NCBI GenBank assembly: GCA_016584305.1
Contig: JACEEZ010018080.1
Location: 109,501-173,500 of the forward strand
Length of the DNA: 64,000 bases
Source: Chionoecetes opilio
Taxonomy: Eukaryota; Arthropoda; Malacostraca; Decapoda; Majidae
Direction: 5' to 3'
The notes beneath the pieces are model-generated. The model ran no database searches. It was not told where the DNA came from and was given only the letters and a program-made list of their open reading frames with translations. This document shows positions 1 through 9,770 of the stretch, in pieces (the first letter of the stretch is position 1; every line of letters starts with the position of its first letter). Position numbers and translations under genes: made by a program.

Positions 1-53
1 TCTCCAAATCTTTTCTCTATGTGTTTTTCTGGTTGTAGGTTGTCTTGTACACT

Positions 54-851
54 AGGGTCCCACAGAAAACGAGAAATTGGTCGATAAACGAGGTCGTTCT
101 ATGTGAATTCGCTCTATGTGAAACACATCGGTAACCTATGGGAAAAATTGATATTGGTCGATCAGTCCTCCCGTGCATACCCGTACATTTATACTCATTC
201 ACACCCATGCATATCAAAACATATATAAATGATAAGTTATGCATAGAAATGATGAAATAGGTATATTGTTGCTTATCTCAAATTAATAGGGATTATCTGC
301 AGGGAGCGAGGGTTCCGAGGCATCTTGGAGGTCACTCATCGCCACATCGGTCGGAGCTCGCACGTTCACAGCTGATAACTTGTAAACAAAACCACAACAA
401 CGAAAGTGTACCGTCGAATGAAAGTCATCAATAAATTACGATAACTGACGATATCGTGAATGGATCTCAACATATATCCTTCACATGAATGTTTTTTTTG
501 GTAATAATGGATGAGAACTGCGCGGTCACTACTGCCATTCCCCACCTCATGCCACCCTCACCCCACCTCTGTGGCGACACGCCGCCGCCGTGCCCCTCCT
601 CACTCCATGCCAGGGACACAGCCTTCGTTCTGTACGATATGTACTCGGCGCTCTATATGAGAACTCCTCGGATTTGCCCTACTTGGATGGCGGAATCGTT
701 CTACGTTCTATATGATCATATTCGTTCCTAACAACATTTTTGGAATTTTATTCATTAAAAAATAAATAATAATAATAATAAATTTTAATATTTTAGGTAG
801 TTCGTTCTATAGGGGAAACACTCTATGTGAACACGTTTTATGCGGGACCCT
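54..851. mobile_element. DNA transposon-like element with short TIRs
   Basis: The ends are imperfect inverted repeats of about 18 bp: AGGGTCCCACAGAAAACG on the left, and the reverse complement of CGTTTTATGCGGGACCCT on the right. Sub-terminal copies of 'CTCTATGTGAA' and 'CGTTCTAT' occur near both ends. No convincing target-site duplication was found, so the superfamily is open. The short reading frames inside do not resemble a transposase. It is probably a non-autonomous copy. Confidence 0.4.
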
Positions 852-2016
852 TCAGAGGCTCCCGTTCTGTGCCAGACAGAGTCTTCCAGCACGGACGCCT
901 GGCCATGCCCTCAAATCCGGACCTTCGAGCCCTCCAGTCCTTCCAGATTGAGGTTTCTGGGTTTTTAGGTCTGGGAGGTTTGATGGTTGGTTTCCAATCG
1001 GATCTTACCTGACTTCCTTCCCTACCAGAGTTCCTGGTTAAGACTGCTTCAACCTCCAACGGCTTACCTTGGGGGGTTCCTTCTCAAGGGTCTCTCCGAC
1101 CTATATCTCGGCATTCTTTATCTCAGTATCTTCTACAACTCGGCTGGGTTTTAAAATATTCTTTAAAACATCAAAATCCCAAATTTATCAAAAATGAAAA
1201 CATAATAATAGAAAAATTTTAATTTCCCAAAAATGAAACACAAATTATCGGGAAAATGTCGGCAATGCCGACTCTTTCAAAGCCTGTGCCCAGGGAGCCT
1301 CAGCCCTCCACCAGCAGTGAGTCCTGCAGCCTTAGCACCACTGTGTCCTCACACTTACATGAACATATTTTTCAAAGTGACAGTGATTTGAGTTAAGTAG
1401 TGAATAATAATAATAATAATAATAATTTTATTCTCGCCCGGAGGCATACAGACAAAAAACAAAGCGATAAGAACAAGCCAAGGAGTAAACTTAAGTACTA
1501 GAGCAAAAATTAAAAACAAGAACAAAGTACAGGCACATTAGGGGACATAGGATCAAAGTACATAGAAAAGCATACATGGACACCTATGCTACCCCACATT
1601 CTGCACAACCAGCAGACCCAGCCACCGCTGTTGTATAGGTCCACATACATAGGCCGAGCTCTGCCCGACAGAGGTGATGATGGAGTTCGTAGAGAGCTCC
1701 ACCCTACTCCTTAAACTGAACACGGAGTGGCGAATAAGTTCTGAGTTGAATGATTAAGTGTTTTAGTGAATAAGTGCTGTACAGTAGTGTTCAAGTGTTT
1801 AGTGTTAATACTCTATGTAAAAAGTAGGAAACACGAGGATGAATGAAAATACTGCAGTCTACCCAAACCAATTTATTGTAAAAGAAAACGTACCAAGAGT
1901 GTGGCACAGGAAAATTATTTTAATGGGTAACTAAGATATTATATTAGGTATTCATTTGCCTTATAAGAACATAAGATCTTATATTGCAATCTTAGTTTCC
2001 CTCTCATCTCCAAAAC
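852..2016. other. Flank without recognisable gene
   Basis: Mostly AT-rich sequence with A-runs around 1150-1250 and a short (AAT)n microsatellite at about 1406-1427. No reading frame with protein-like composition, RNA gene or clear transposon end was recognised here. Confidence 0.5.
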
Positions 2017-2024
2017 CTACCAGA

Positions 2025-2222
2025 CAATGGCGTAGCTACGGAGGGGGACACGTGCCCCCCCACTGGCCATGGCTGCCATATTCTGTATAATACTTTAACA
2101 CCCACCACTGATCTGATCTTAGAATATGGCCTTATAGCCTTCTATGTGGCATCAGAATGCCCCTGAGCTCCGCTTGCCTAGTGCCCCCCCCCCCCCTTGA
2201 TAGATATCTAGCTACGCCACTG
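2025..2222. mobile_element. hAT-type MITE (CAATGGCGTAGCTA ends) with perfect 8-bp TSD
   Basis: The element begins CAATGGCGTAGCTACG and ends with TAGCTACGCCACTG, which is nearly its reverse complement. It is flanked on both sides by the identical octamer CTACCAGA (2017-2024 and 2223-2230). An 8-bp target duplication with CA(G/A)TGG-type ends is characteristic of hAT elements. The interior of about 200 bp is non-coding with poly-G/C stretches. Relatives with the same ends occur at 57712-57893, 59291-59553 and 62485-62713. Confidence 0.88.
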
Positions 2223-2399
2223 CTACCAGAATCCCTCCTCCACGCCTGAAAAACACTGCATGGAAACAGTTGCATGATTGCAATTATATGATTAAGCTCC
2301 CTAACTACTCCCAAGATCAGCGAACATGAAATCAGAGAAGTACATGGTGATGAGCAGTTGTCAGACATTTGGGGGGAGGAGGGTAAAAAACACAATTTT

Positions 2400-4357
2400 T
2401 TCTGTTAGGGGGAGGCAAACTATACAATGGAGGGGATTAACTCTGGGTGTAGGATGGAGGGGAAGGAGTGGTCGGAGGTCAGTGCGGAGACAGGTGTCGG
2501 TGAGGTCGGGGCTGATGAGGATTTTACATTATTTGTAAGGAAGTTAATTACAGGACAGAAAACTAATATTCCTTATAGGGCGATAAGATCAAGGAAGACC
2601 CCAAATGGATGACTAATTTAAAACACAACATTGGAGTGAAAAGAAACATGTACTTAAGGTTCAAGGCTAGACAGATAGCAAAGAACAGTATAACGTGATG
2701 GCGAGGACAGTGAAGAGATTAACAAGAGGAGCTAAGAAAAATTATGAGATTATGGCCGCTGGCCAGGCAAAGAACGACCTTAGGGTTTTTTTCAAGTCCT
2801 TAAAACAAAGACTAGGGAATTAGTGGGGCCGTTAAGGATAGGGCAGGGTGAGATTGTAACTACGGATGAGGATATGTGTAAACTTTTAAATAATTATTAA
2901 GTATTTTTACTCAGGAGGATATACAGACGATACCTGATAGTGAACAGATGTTTAAAGGAAGCGATGATGAGAAACTCAAAGATATTGTGATAACTAGGGA
3001 AATGGTGGAAGAGGGTATACATAGAATGAAGAATTTTAAGTCACAAGGACCAGATGAAGTTTATCCCAGAGTATTAAAACAATGCAAAGAGGTTGTTAGT
3101 GAGTCGTTAGTGCACATTTTTAGGAAATCAGTTGATATAGGCGAAGTGCCGTTGATATGGAGGAAAGGAAATGTAGTCCCTATATTTAAGAAGGATGATG
3201 TCAAATTATCGACCCGTTACTTTAACGTCAGTGGTAGATAAATTATTGGAATCTGTTATTACAAAAAACATAGTTTGGTCAATGATTCACAACATGGATT
3301 CACCAAGGGCAGGTCATGTCTCACCAATTTATTGAGTTTTTATAGGAAAGTTTATGAGACAGCAGATAATGATAAGAATTATGATATAATATACCCGGAC
3401 TTTAGTAAGGCATTCCACAAGGTACCACACGAGCGACTCTTAAATAAGGTTAAGGCTATCAACAAGTTTGCTGATGATACTAAGGTATGTAGGATTATTG
3501 GATCACAGTCTGATGTAAATATATTGCAAGGAGACTTTGATAAACTTAATGAGTGGGCATCTGCCATCTGAGATGGCAGATGGAATTTAATATTGATAAG
3601 TGCAGCGTTATGAATGTTGGTAGGAAAAAACCCTGGTACACCATAGATACACCATACGCAATGTATCGCTGAAAAGATCAGAAGGTGAGAAAGATCTTGG
3701 AGTGAGGGTGAGCTCAGACCTCCTACCTAGGAAACAATGTATTGAGGCCAGAAATAGAGCTAATATGGTGTTAGGATTCATTACCAGAAGTGTTAAAAGT
3801 AGAAGTACTGAGGTTATTCTAAAGCTTTATTTGGCTCTAGTCAGACCTCACCTAGACTATGCGGTTCAGTTTTGGTCTCCATATTACAGGATGGATATAG
3901 CCTTGTTAGAATCTGTGCAGAAAAGGATGACCAAAATTATTCAAGGGATGCGTAACTTTAGTTATGAGAAGAGATTGAAGCTATTAAATTTACACTCGCA
4001 GACGCAGAGTAAGGGGCGATCTGATAGAAGTTTTTAAAGTGGATAAAGGGATATAATAAAGGAGAGATAGGAAAAGCTCTTACGGCTAGTAATCAGGGTA
4101 GAACAAGTAACGGATTCAAGCTGGAAAAGCGTTGATTTAAAAAAGAAATAGGGAAAAACTGGTTCACAAATAGGCTAGTAAATGATTGGAACGGACTCAG
4201 TAGACAGGTAGTTAGTGCGGAGTCATTAGAGAGCTTTTAAAGGAGGTGTATAAATTCATGGATGGGGATGAAAAGTGGATGTAGGTAGTGTTTAGTAACA
4301 GGAACTACCTCGTGTAGGTCTCATGGCCTCTTGCAGCTTCCTTATTTTCTTATGTTC
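2400..4357 (+). mobile_element. Decayed CR1-like non-LTR retrotransposon (reverse transcriptase and 3' end)
   Basis: Several broken plus-strand frames read in order as one reverse transcriptase. First comes a pre-RT segment at 2430-2800. Fingers and palm with 'SQGPDEVYPRVLKQ' follow at 2948-3241. The stretch 3275-3571 has 'SQHGFTKGRSCLTNLL', 'FSKAFHKVPHERLL' and the catalytic-site remnant 'FADDTKV'. A thumb/C-terminal part with 'LYLALVRPHLDYAVQFWSP' is at 3702-4037. Motif order and wording fit the CR1/L2 group. Stops, frameshifts and a short deletion between the KAF and FADD blocks show it is dead. The 3' end closes with octamers like TTCTTATG near 4340-4357, the kind of short 3' repeat typical of CR1. 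The same tail recurs at 13216-13284. Confidence 0.85.
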
Positions 4358-4672
4358 TTAGAATTTTTCCTTTTAAGGGGGCATTGGTCTGGTGCCCCCC
4401 ACCCTCTCCCCCGAATTCGCCAGCAAGTGATTTAGAGTAGTGGTTGAAAAATAGTGTCCATAGAAAGCCTCCCTCTGCTGACAAGACTCATCTGTTGCAT
4501 CAAAACTAGTGGGTTGATTCTTTATTTATTTTGCATTTATTGTATGGGGGGGGGGGGGGGAAGAGATTTCAGATATGTTGTCATATTCCATATCAGAAAG
4601 GGCTGAAGCCCCTATTGTTCCAACTTATGGAGGGTTTACTGTACTAAGAGTCCTTTTGGAGGCTTTTTTTTT

Positions 4673-4864
4673 TTAGCTCACCTGGCCTGCTTCTCTTGCT
4701 TGATATCTTTCCCACACTTGGCATCTGCTCACTTCCTTGTCCAGTACTCTAGTTCTCAATGCAATATCAATAATATTCGCTATTTCTTTATTTGCCTTAC
4801 CTTCCTTGTAAACTGAGAATATAGCAGCTGTGTGGTGACTTGAGAACACTTTCCAGCCAGTCAT
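4673..4864 (-). pseudogene. Remnant of a Tc1-like transposase N-terminal helix-turn-helix
   Basis: A minus-strand frame reads 'IFSVYKEGKANKEIANII' followed by 'IALRT'. This resembles the paired-like helix-turn-helix start of Tc1/mariner transposases (typical pattern: L.KEG.T..EIA..L..S..TV). Beyond that point the similarity continues only by changing frame ('EYWTRK', 'ADAKCGKDIKQEKQA'), so it is a broken fragment. No TIRs were located. The assignment rests on motif resemblance alone. Confidence 0.4.
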
Positions 4865-5389
4865 ATGGCCAACACAAGCTAAAATAGGTTGTGAACAACA
4901 AACAAGAATGTATCACCTTAGTGAAGATGTGCGCACAACAACTTCTCACTATGAGAATCACAAGGCAACTAACTGAGTCACCCTGCTGTTCTCGATGTTA
5001 AGCCATGCCAACTCTATCACTGAGGACAGCGCCATGAGCTGTTGTCAATTTGGTTAACTGCTTTTATGGGATAAAGTTATTTCAGACAAAAAAGATGGCG
5101 CATGAATTTGTGTGCCGTCACTTCTGTGTAAGGGTGTAGTGCAATCTCCATGTAGATGTAAGGAAGCACACAAGTGGATGTGGAGACAGCATTCTGACAC
5201 AGTGATATGTGGGGAGGTGGTATAGTGCTTGAACCATTGAACATGTCAGACCTAGACAGAAGAGCCGAGTTTAAGACAGAAAACCACCAGTTTCTCCTTG
5301 ATTCATTAAGATACAATGAAAATCAGGTGTTCTGTAACATGTGTTTATTATGAGGGATATTCATATGGCATTGTTTGTTTGTTTTTCAG

Positions 5390-5468
5390 GTGAGGTCGTG
5401 GACTGGTCCCTGAAGCATGGCCAGCCTTTGGGTGCCCTGAGGAGCTGCCCCGATGACTCCTGGAGCAG
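5390..5468 (+). CDS. Probable upstream coding exon of the repeat-bearing zinc-finger gene
   Basis: A 79-bp open stretch sits between a strong acceptor (TTTGTTTGTTTTTCAG, ending 5389) and a donor (GTAATG at 5469). The frame giving 'EVVDWSLKHGQPLGALRSC' then 'PDDSWSR' has no stop and looks like real protein. It ends with two bases of a codon. Joining to the acceptor TATCACAG/A at 5892/5893 keeps the frame of the large reading frame that follows. Joining to CAGCAG/G at 5867/5868 would enter a frame that closes at 6108. No start codon lies in this exon, so further exons must lie upstream if it is coding. The linkage is inferred from phase only. Confidence 0.45.
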
Positions 5469-5892
5469 GTAATGGAGTCACTTGCTGAAACATAAGATGG
5501 TGTGGAAAATGATAAGGTTACATCTGATCCAACTGTTACAAGGTTGCCCTCATTACTGTGTGGTTTCAGAGGGTTTTTTTTCCAAGAATGGAATGGAAGG
5601 TCAGTTACTGGGAAAGGTTTTCAACATTTTTTATTCAAGCATTTTTTAAGGGGGGTAGCTGGTGAGTAAATCTCATTTTCAGATGTAGCCTGTTAAAGTG
5701 TGAGTTTCTTAAAGTGCTGTTTAGACTCCAGCAGACAACAGCACAGCTAATATCCTGTGAGGCAGTTTTTGCATTCCAAGTCACCCATTACACTTGCTTT
5801 ACTCTACGATGCCAAACCTTTTCTCATTTCATTATACACTTGTCTTTCTTGGCGCTCCACACAGCAGGTCAGTAATGGGTCTTGTATCACAG

Positions 5893-8248
5893 AATCCAGT
5901 GCTGCGTGTCACCGAGGGAGATCAGGATGGCGCAGGACTCCAGCATGTCCCTGAGGCACCTGCCACTGATAGTCACTCCTGCCACCACCACCACAACCAC
6001 AACCACCACTACCTCCTCCTCCTCCCTTACCACCACCACCACTGCCACCGCCATCACCACAAACGCCACCGTCGGCACGAACCCATGGGAACACCACGGC
6101 AAGAATAGAATTTATCGGAGCGAGCTGGAGTCTTCTTGTTCCTTTGTTGGGTTTGAGCTTGACTCCAAGCCATCAAGACTTATTAGTGACCTGAGACAAT
6201 TATTGATAAAAGGCAGCGACTCACTAACCATGGGAGCCAAGAAACGATCACTCAATGGCTTGAATGGATTAGTAAAACAAGAAGAGTGTGCAAACTCCCT
6301 GCTGTGTGGTAGTGAAAATGTGGTGTCAGACAGTGTTCATAGTGTTCAGAAAGTGTTGATGGAAAAAATTAAGATGGAATATTGTATGAAAAAGAAAGAT
6401 AACCTTGTGAATATTGAAAAGATCAACCGCCATGATGAGTGTTGCAAGGAGGTGGAAGAAGTGTGTTTGATAGACCCAGGAGGTAACGGCCTCAAGGATA
6501 ACGATGACGACATTATCATCGTCAAGGAAATATTGCATAATAATGCCCCTCTAAAAGTGTCAGGTGCACAGCAAAAGAAAAATTCAGTGCAGCCAAGCAA
6601 AACCAAAAATAAAGAAACAGAAATTGTGTCTCCCCGTCACTGTTTAGGCAACAAGGAGACTTCCCCTTTGGTGGTGAAACTAAGACCTGAGATTTATGCC
6701 CTTGACCATCAGGTAGGGGTGGAGCAGGACGGTCACTACAACCTGTATGGAGCTCCAGAAATCATTGAAGTGATTGCTATGGAGGACATATGGGAAGTTG
6801 AGGATGAGGTGCAACCTAACACTGGCACCTTCCTCAGCCCTGTGTATGCTGTTGCCCTGGATCACTCCTACAGCTCACCTCTTCCTAGATGTCTGGAGGA
6901 AAGTTTTACCATATCACATGAAGGTGAAAACCCACAAACAGTATTTATAAGTCACACAGAAGAAGTATCAAATGACACATGTAGTGAGTCACCACAAGCT
7001 GGCTGCGGCAGGGAGGAAGTTAAAGCAGAGAGTCCCACATTAGGAGTGATAGATGCTGTGTATACTTTGTGCCACAATTATAGTGATGTCAGTGATGGGG
7101 TGAGCAAAGCTGCCACCACAAACCAAGTGTGTCCCATTGAAGCACATCCCCAGGGTGGCAGTGGCAGTGGTAGGGTGAACAGTGCTGCCACCACAAATCA
7201 AGTGTGTCCCATTGAAGCACGCCCCCGGGGTGGCAGTGGCAGTGGTAGGGTGAACAGTGCTGCCACCACAAACCAAGTGTGTCCCATTGAAGCACGCCCC
7301 CGGGGTGGCAGTGGCAGTGGTAGGGTGAACAGTGCTGCCACCACAAATCAAGTGTGTCCCATTGAAGCATGCCCCCGGGGTGGCAGTGGCAGTGGTAGGG
7401 TGAACAGTGCTGCCACCACAAACCAAGTGTGTCCCATTGAAGCACATCCCCGGGGTAGTAGTGGTAGGGTGAACAGTGCTGCCACCACAAACAAAGTGTG
7501 TCCCATTGAAGCACATCCCCAGGGTGGTAGTGGTAGGGTGAACAGTGCTGCCACCACAAATCAAGTGTGTCCCATTGAAGCACATCCCCAGGGTGGTAGT
7601 GGTAGGGTGAACAGTGCTGCCACCACAAAACAAGTGTGTCCCATTGAAGCACATCCCCGGGGTGGTAGTGGTAGGGTGAACAGTGCTGCCACCACAAACC
7701 AAGTGTGTCCCATTGAAGCACATCCCCAGGGTGGCAGTGGCAGTGGTAGGGTGAACAGTGCTGCTACCACAAAACAAGTGTGTCCCATTGAAGCACGTCC
7801 CCGGGGTGGTAGTGGTAGGGTGAACAGTGCTACAACCACAAACCAAGAGTGTCCCATTGAAGCACATCCCCGGGGTGGTAGTGGTAGGGTGAACAGTGCT
7901 GCCACCACAAACCAAGAGTGTCCCATTGAAGCACATCCCCGGGGTGGCAGTGGTAGGGTGAACAGTGCTGCCACCACAAAACAAGTGTGTCCCATTGAAG
8001 CACGCCCCCGGGGTGGCAGTGGTAGTGGTAGGGTGAACAGTGCTGCCACCACAAACCAAGTGTGTCCCATTGAAGCACATCCCCGGGGTGGTAGTGGTAG
8101 GGTGAACAGTGCTACCACCACAAAACAAGTATGTCCCATTGAAGCACATCCCCGGGGTGGTAGTGGTAGGGTGAACAGTGCTGCCACCACAAAACAAGTG
8201 TGTCCCATTGAAGCACATCCCCGGGTGGTAGTGGCAGTGGTAGGGTGA
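5893..8248 (+). CDS. Large C2H2 zinc-finger protein, N-terminal part with repeat array
   Basis: A long frame, with the first ATG at 5927 if it is not spliced from 5390-5468. It encodes a Thr/Ser-rich stretch from an (ACC)n tract near 5980-6070, then about 300 residues of acidic and Lys-rich sequence without a domain I recognise. From about 7108 come many copies of a 23- or 25-residue unit of the pattern VNSAATTNQVCPIEAHPRG plus a GGSG(SG)R linker. The first 16 units stay in frame. At about 8222 one G is missing from a CCCCGGGG run and the frame closes at 8248. The same protein resumes at 9244-13227 and ends in zinc fingers, so this is read as one gene of about 2,430 codons broken by small indels inside the array. 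Function is unknown; DNA binding is inferred from the fingers. Confidence 0.75.
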
Positions 8249-9770
8249 ACAGTGCTGCCACCAAAAACCAAGTGTGTCCCATTGAAGCACATCCCCGGGG
8301 TGGTAGTGGTAGGGTGAACAGTGCTGCCACCACAAAACAAGTGTGTCCCATTGAAGCACATCCCCAGGGTGGTAGTGGTAGGGTGAACAGTGCTGCTACC
8401 ACAAAACAAGTGTGTCCCATTGAAGCACATCCCCGGGGTGGTAGTGTTAGGGTGAACAGTGCTGCTACCACAAACCAAGTGTGTCCCATTGAAGCACATC
8501 CCCAGGGTGGCAGTGGTAGTGGTAGGGTAAACAGTGCTGCCACCACAAACCAAGTGTGTCCCATTGAAGCACATCCCCGGGGTGGGTAGCGGTAGGGTGA
8601 ACAGTGCTGCCACCACAAACCAAGTGTGTCCCATTGAAGCACATCCCCGGGGTGCAGTGGCAGGTAGGGTGAACAGTGCTGCCACCACAAACCAAGTGTG
8701 TCCCATTGAAGCACATCCCCGGGGTGGTAGTGGCAGTGTAGGGTGAACAGTGCTGCCACCACAAACCAAGTGTGTCCCATTGAAGCACATCCCCGGGGTG
8801 GCAGTGGCAGTATAGGGTGAACAGTGCTGCCACCACAAACCAAGTGTGTCCCATTGAAGCACATCCCCGGGGGTGTGCAGTGGTAGGGTGAACAGTGCTG
8901 CCACCACAAACCAAGTGTGTCCCATTGAAGCACATCCCCGGGTGGTAGTGGCAGTGGTAGGGTGAACAGTGCTGCCACCACAAAACAAGTTGTCCCATTG
9001 AAGCACATCCCCGGGTGGTAGGCAGTGGCAGTGTTAGGGTGAACAGTGCTGCCACCACAAAACAAGTATGTCCCATTGAAGCACGTCCCCGGGGTGGTAG
9101 TGGTAGGGTGAACAGTGCTGCCACCACAAACCAAGTGTGTCCCAATGAAGCACGTCCCCAGGGTGGCAGTGGTAGTGGTAGTGTGAACAGTGCTGCCACC
9201 ACAAAACAAGTATGTCCCATGAAGCACGTCCCCGGGGTGGTCAGTGGTAGGGGTGAACAGTGCTGCCACCACAAACCAAGTGTGTCCCAATGAAGCACGT
9301 CCCCAGGGTGGCAGTGGTAGTGTTAGTGTGAACAGTGCTGCCACCACAAAACAAGTATGTCTCATTGAAGCACGTCCCCGGAGTGGTAGTGGCAGATTTA
9401 GGGTGAACAGGGCTGCTACCACAAAACAAGTATGTCCCATTGAAGCACGTCCCCGGGGTGGTAGTGGCAGTGGTAGGGTGAACAGTGCTGCCACCACAAA
9501 ACAAGTATGTCCCATTGAAGCACGTCCCTGGGGTGGTAGTGGTAGGGTGAACAGTGCTGCCACCACAAACCAAGTGTGTCCCAATGAAACACGTCCCCAG
9601 GGTGGCAGTGGTAGTGGTAGTGTGAACAGTGCTGCCACCACAAAACAAGTATGTCCCATTGAAGCACGTCCCCGGAGTGGTAGTGGCAGATTTAGGGTGA
9701 ACAGGGCTGCTACCACAAAACAAGTATGTCCCATTGAAGCACATCCCCGGGGTGGTAGTGGCAGTGGTGG
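7108..9770 (+). repeat. Coding minisatellite, about 37 units of 69/75 bp
   Basis: I counted 37 occurrences of the core CAAGTGTGTCCCATTGAAGC (allowing 1-2 changes) at spacings of about 69 or 75 bp. The two lengths correspond to one or two Gly-Ser dipeptides in the linker. Each unit contributes one Cys (VCPIEA). Units 1-16 and the last six keep lengths divisible by three. Between about 8222 and 9250 many units carry single-base gains or losses in the G-runs and linkers. Unit types alternate (AHP/ARP, NQV/KQV/NQE), indicating internal duplication of blocks. Degenerate units continue to about 9900. Confidence 0.95.

Noticed and set aside
5794..6108. Alternative plus frame over the (ACC)n region giving a His-rich peptide
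   Set aside because: It closes at 6108 and does not lead to the main protein. Kept only as an alternative splice-acceptor frame.
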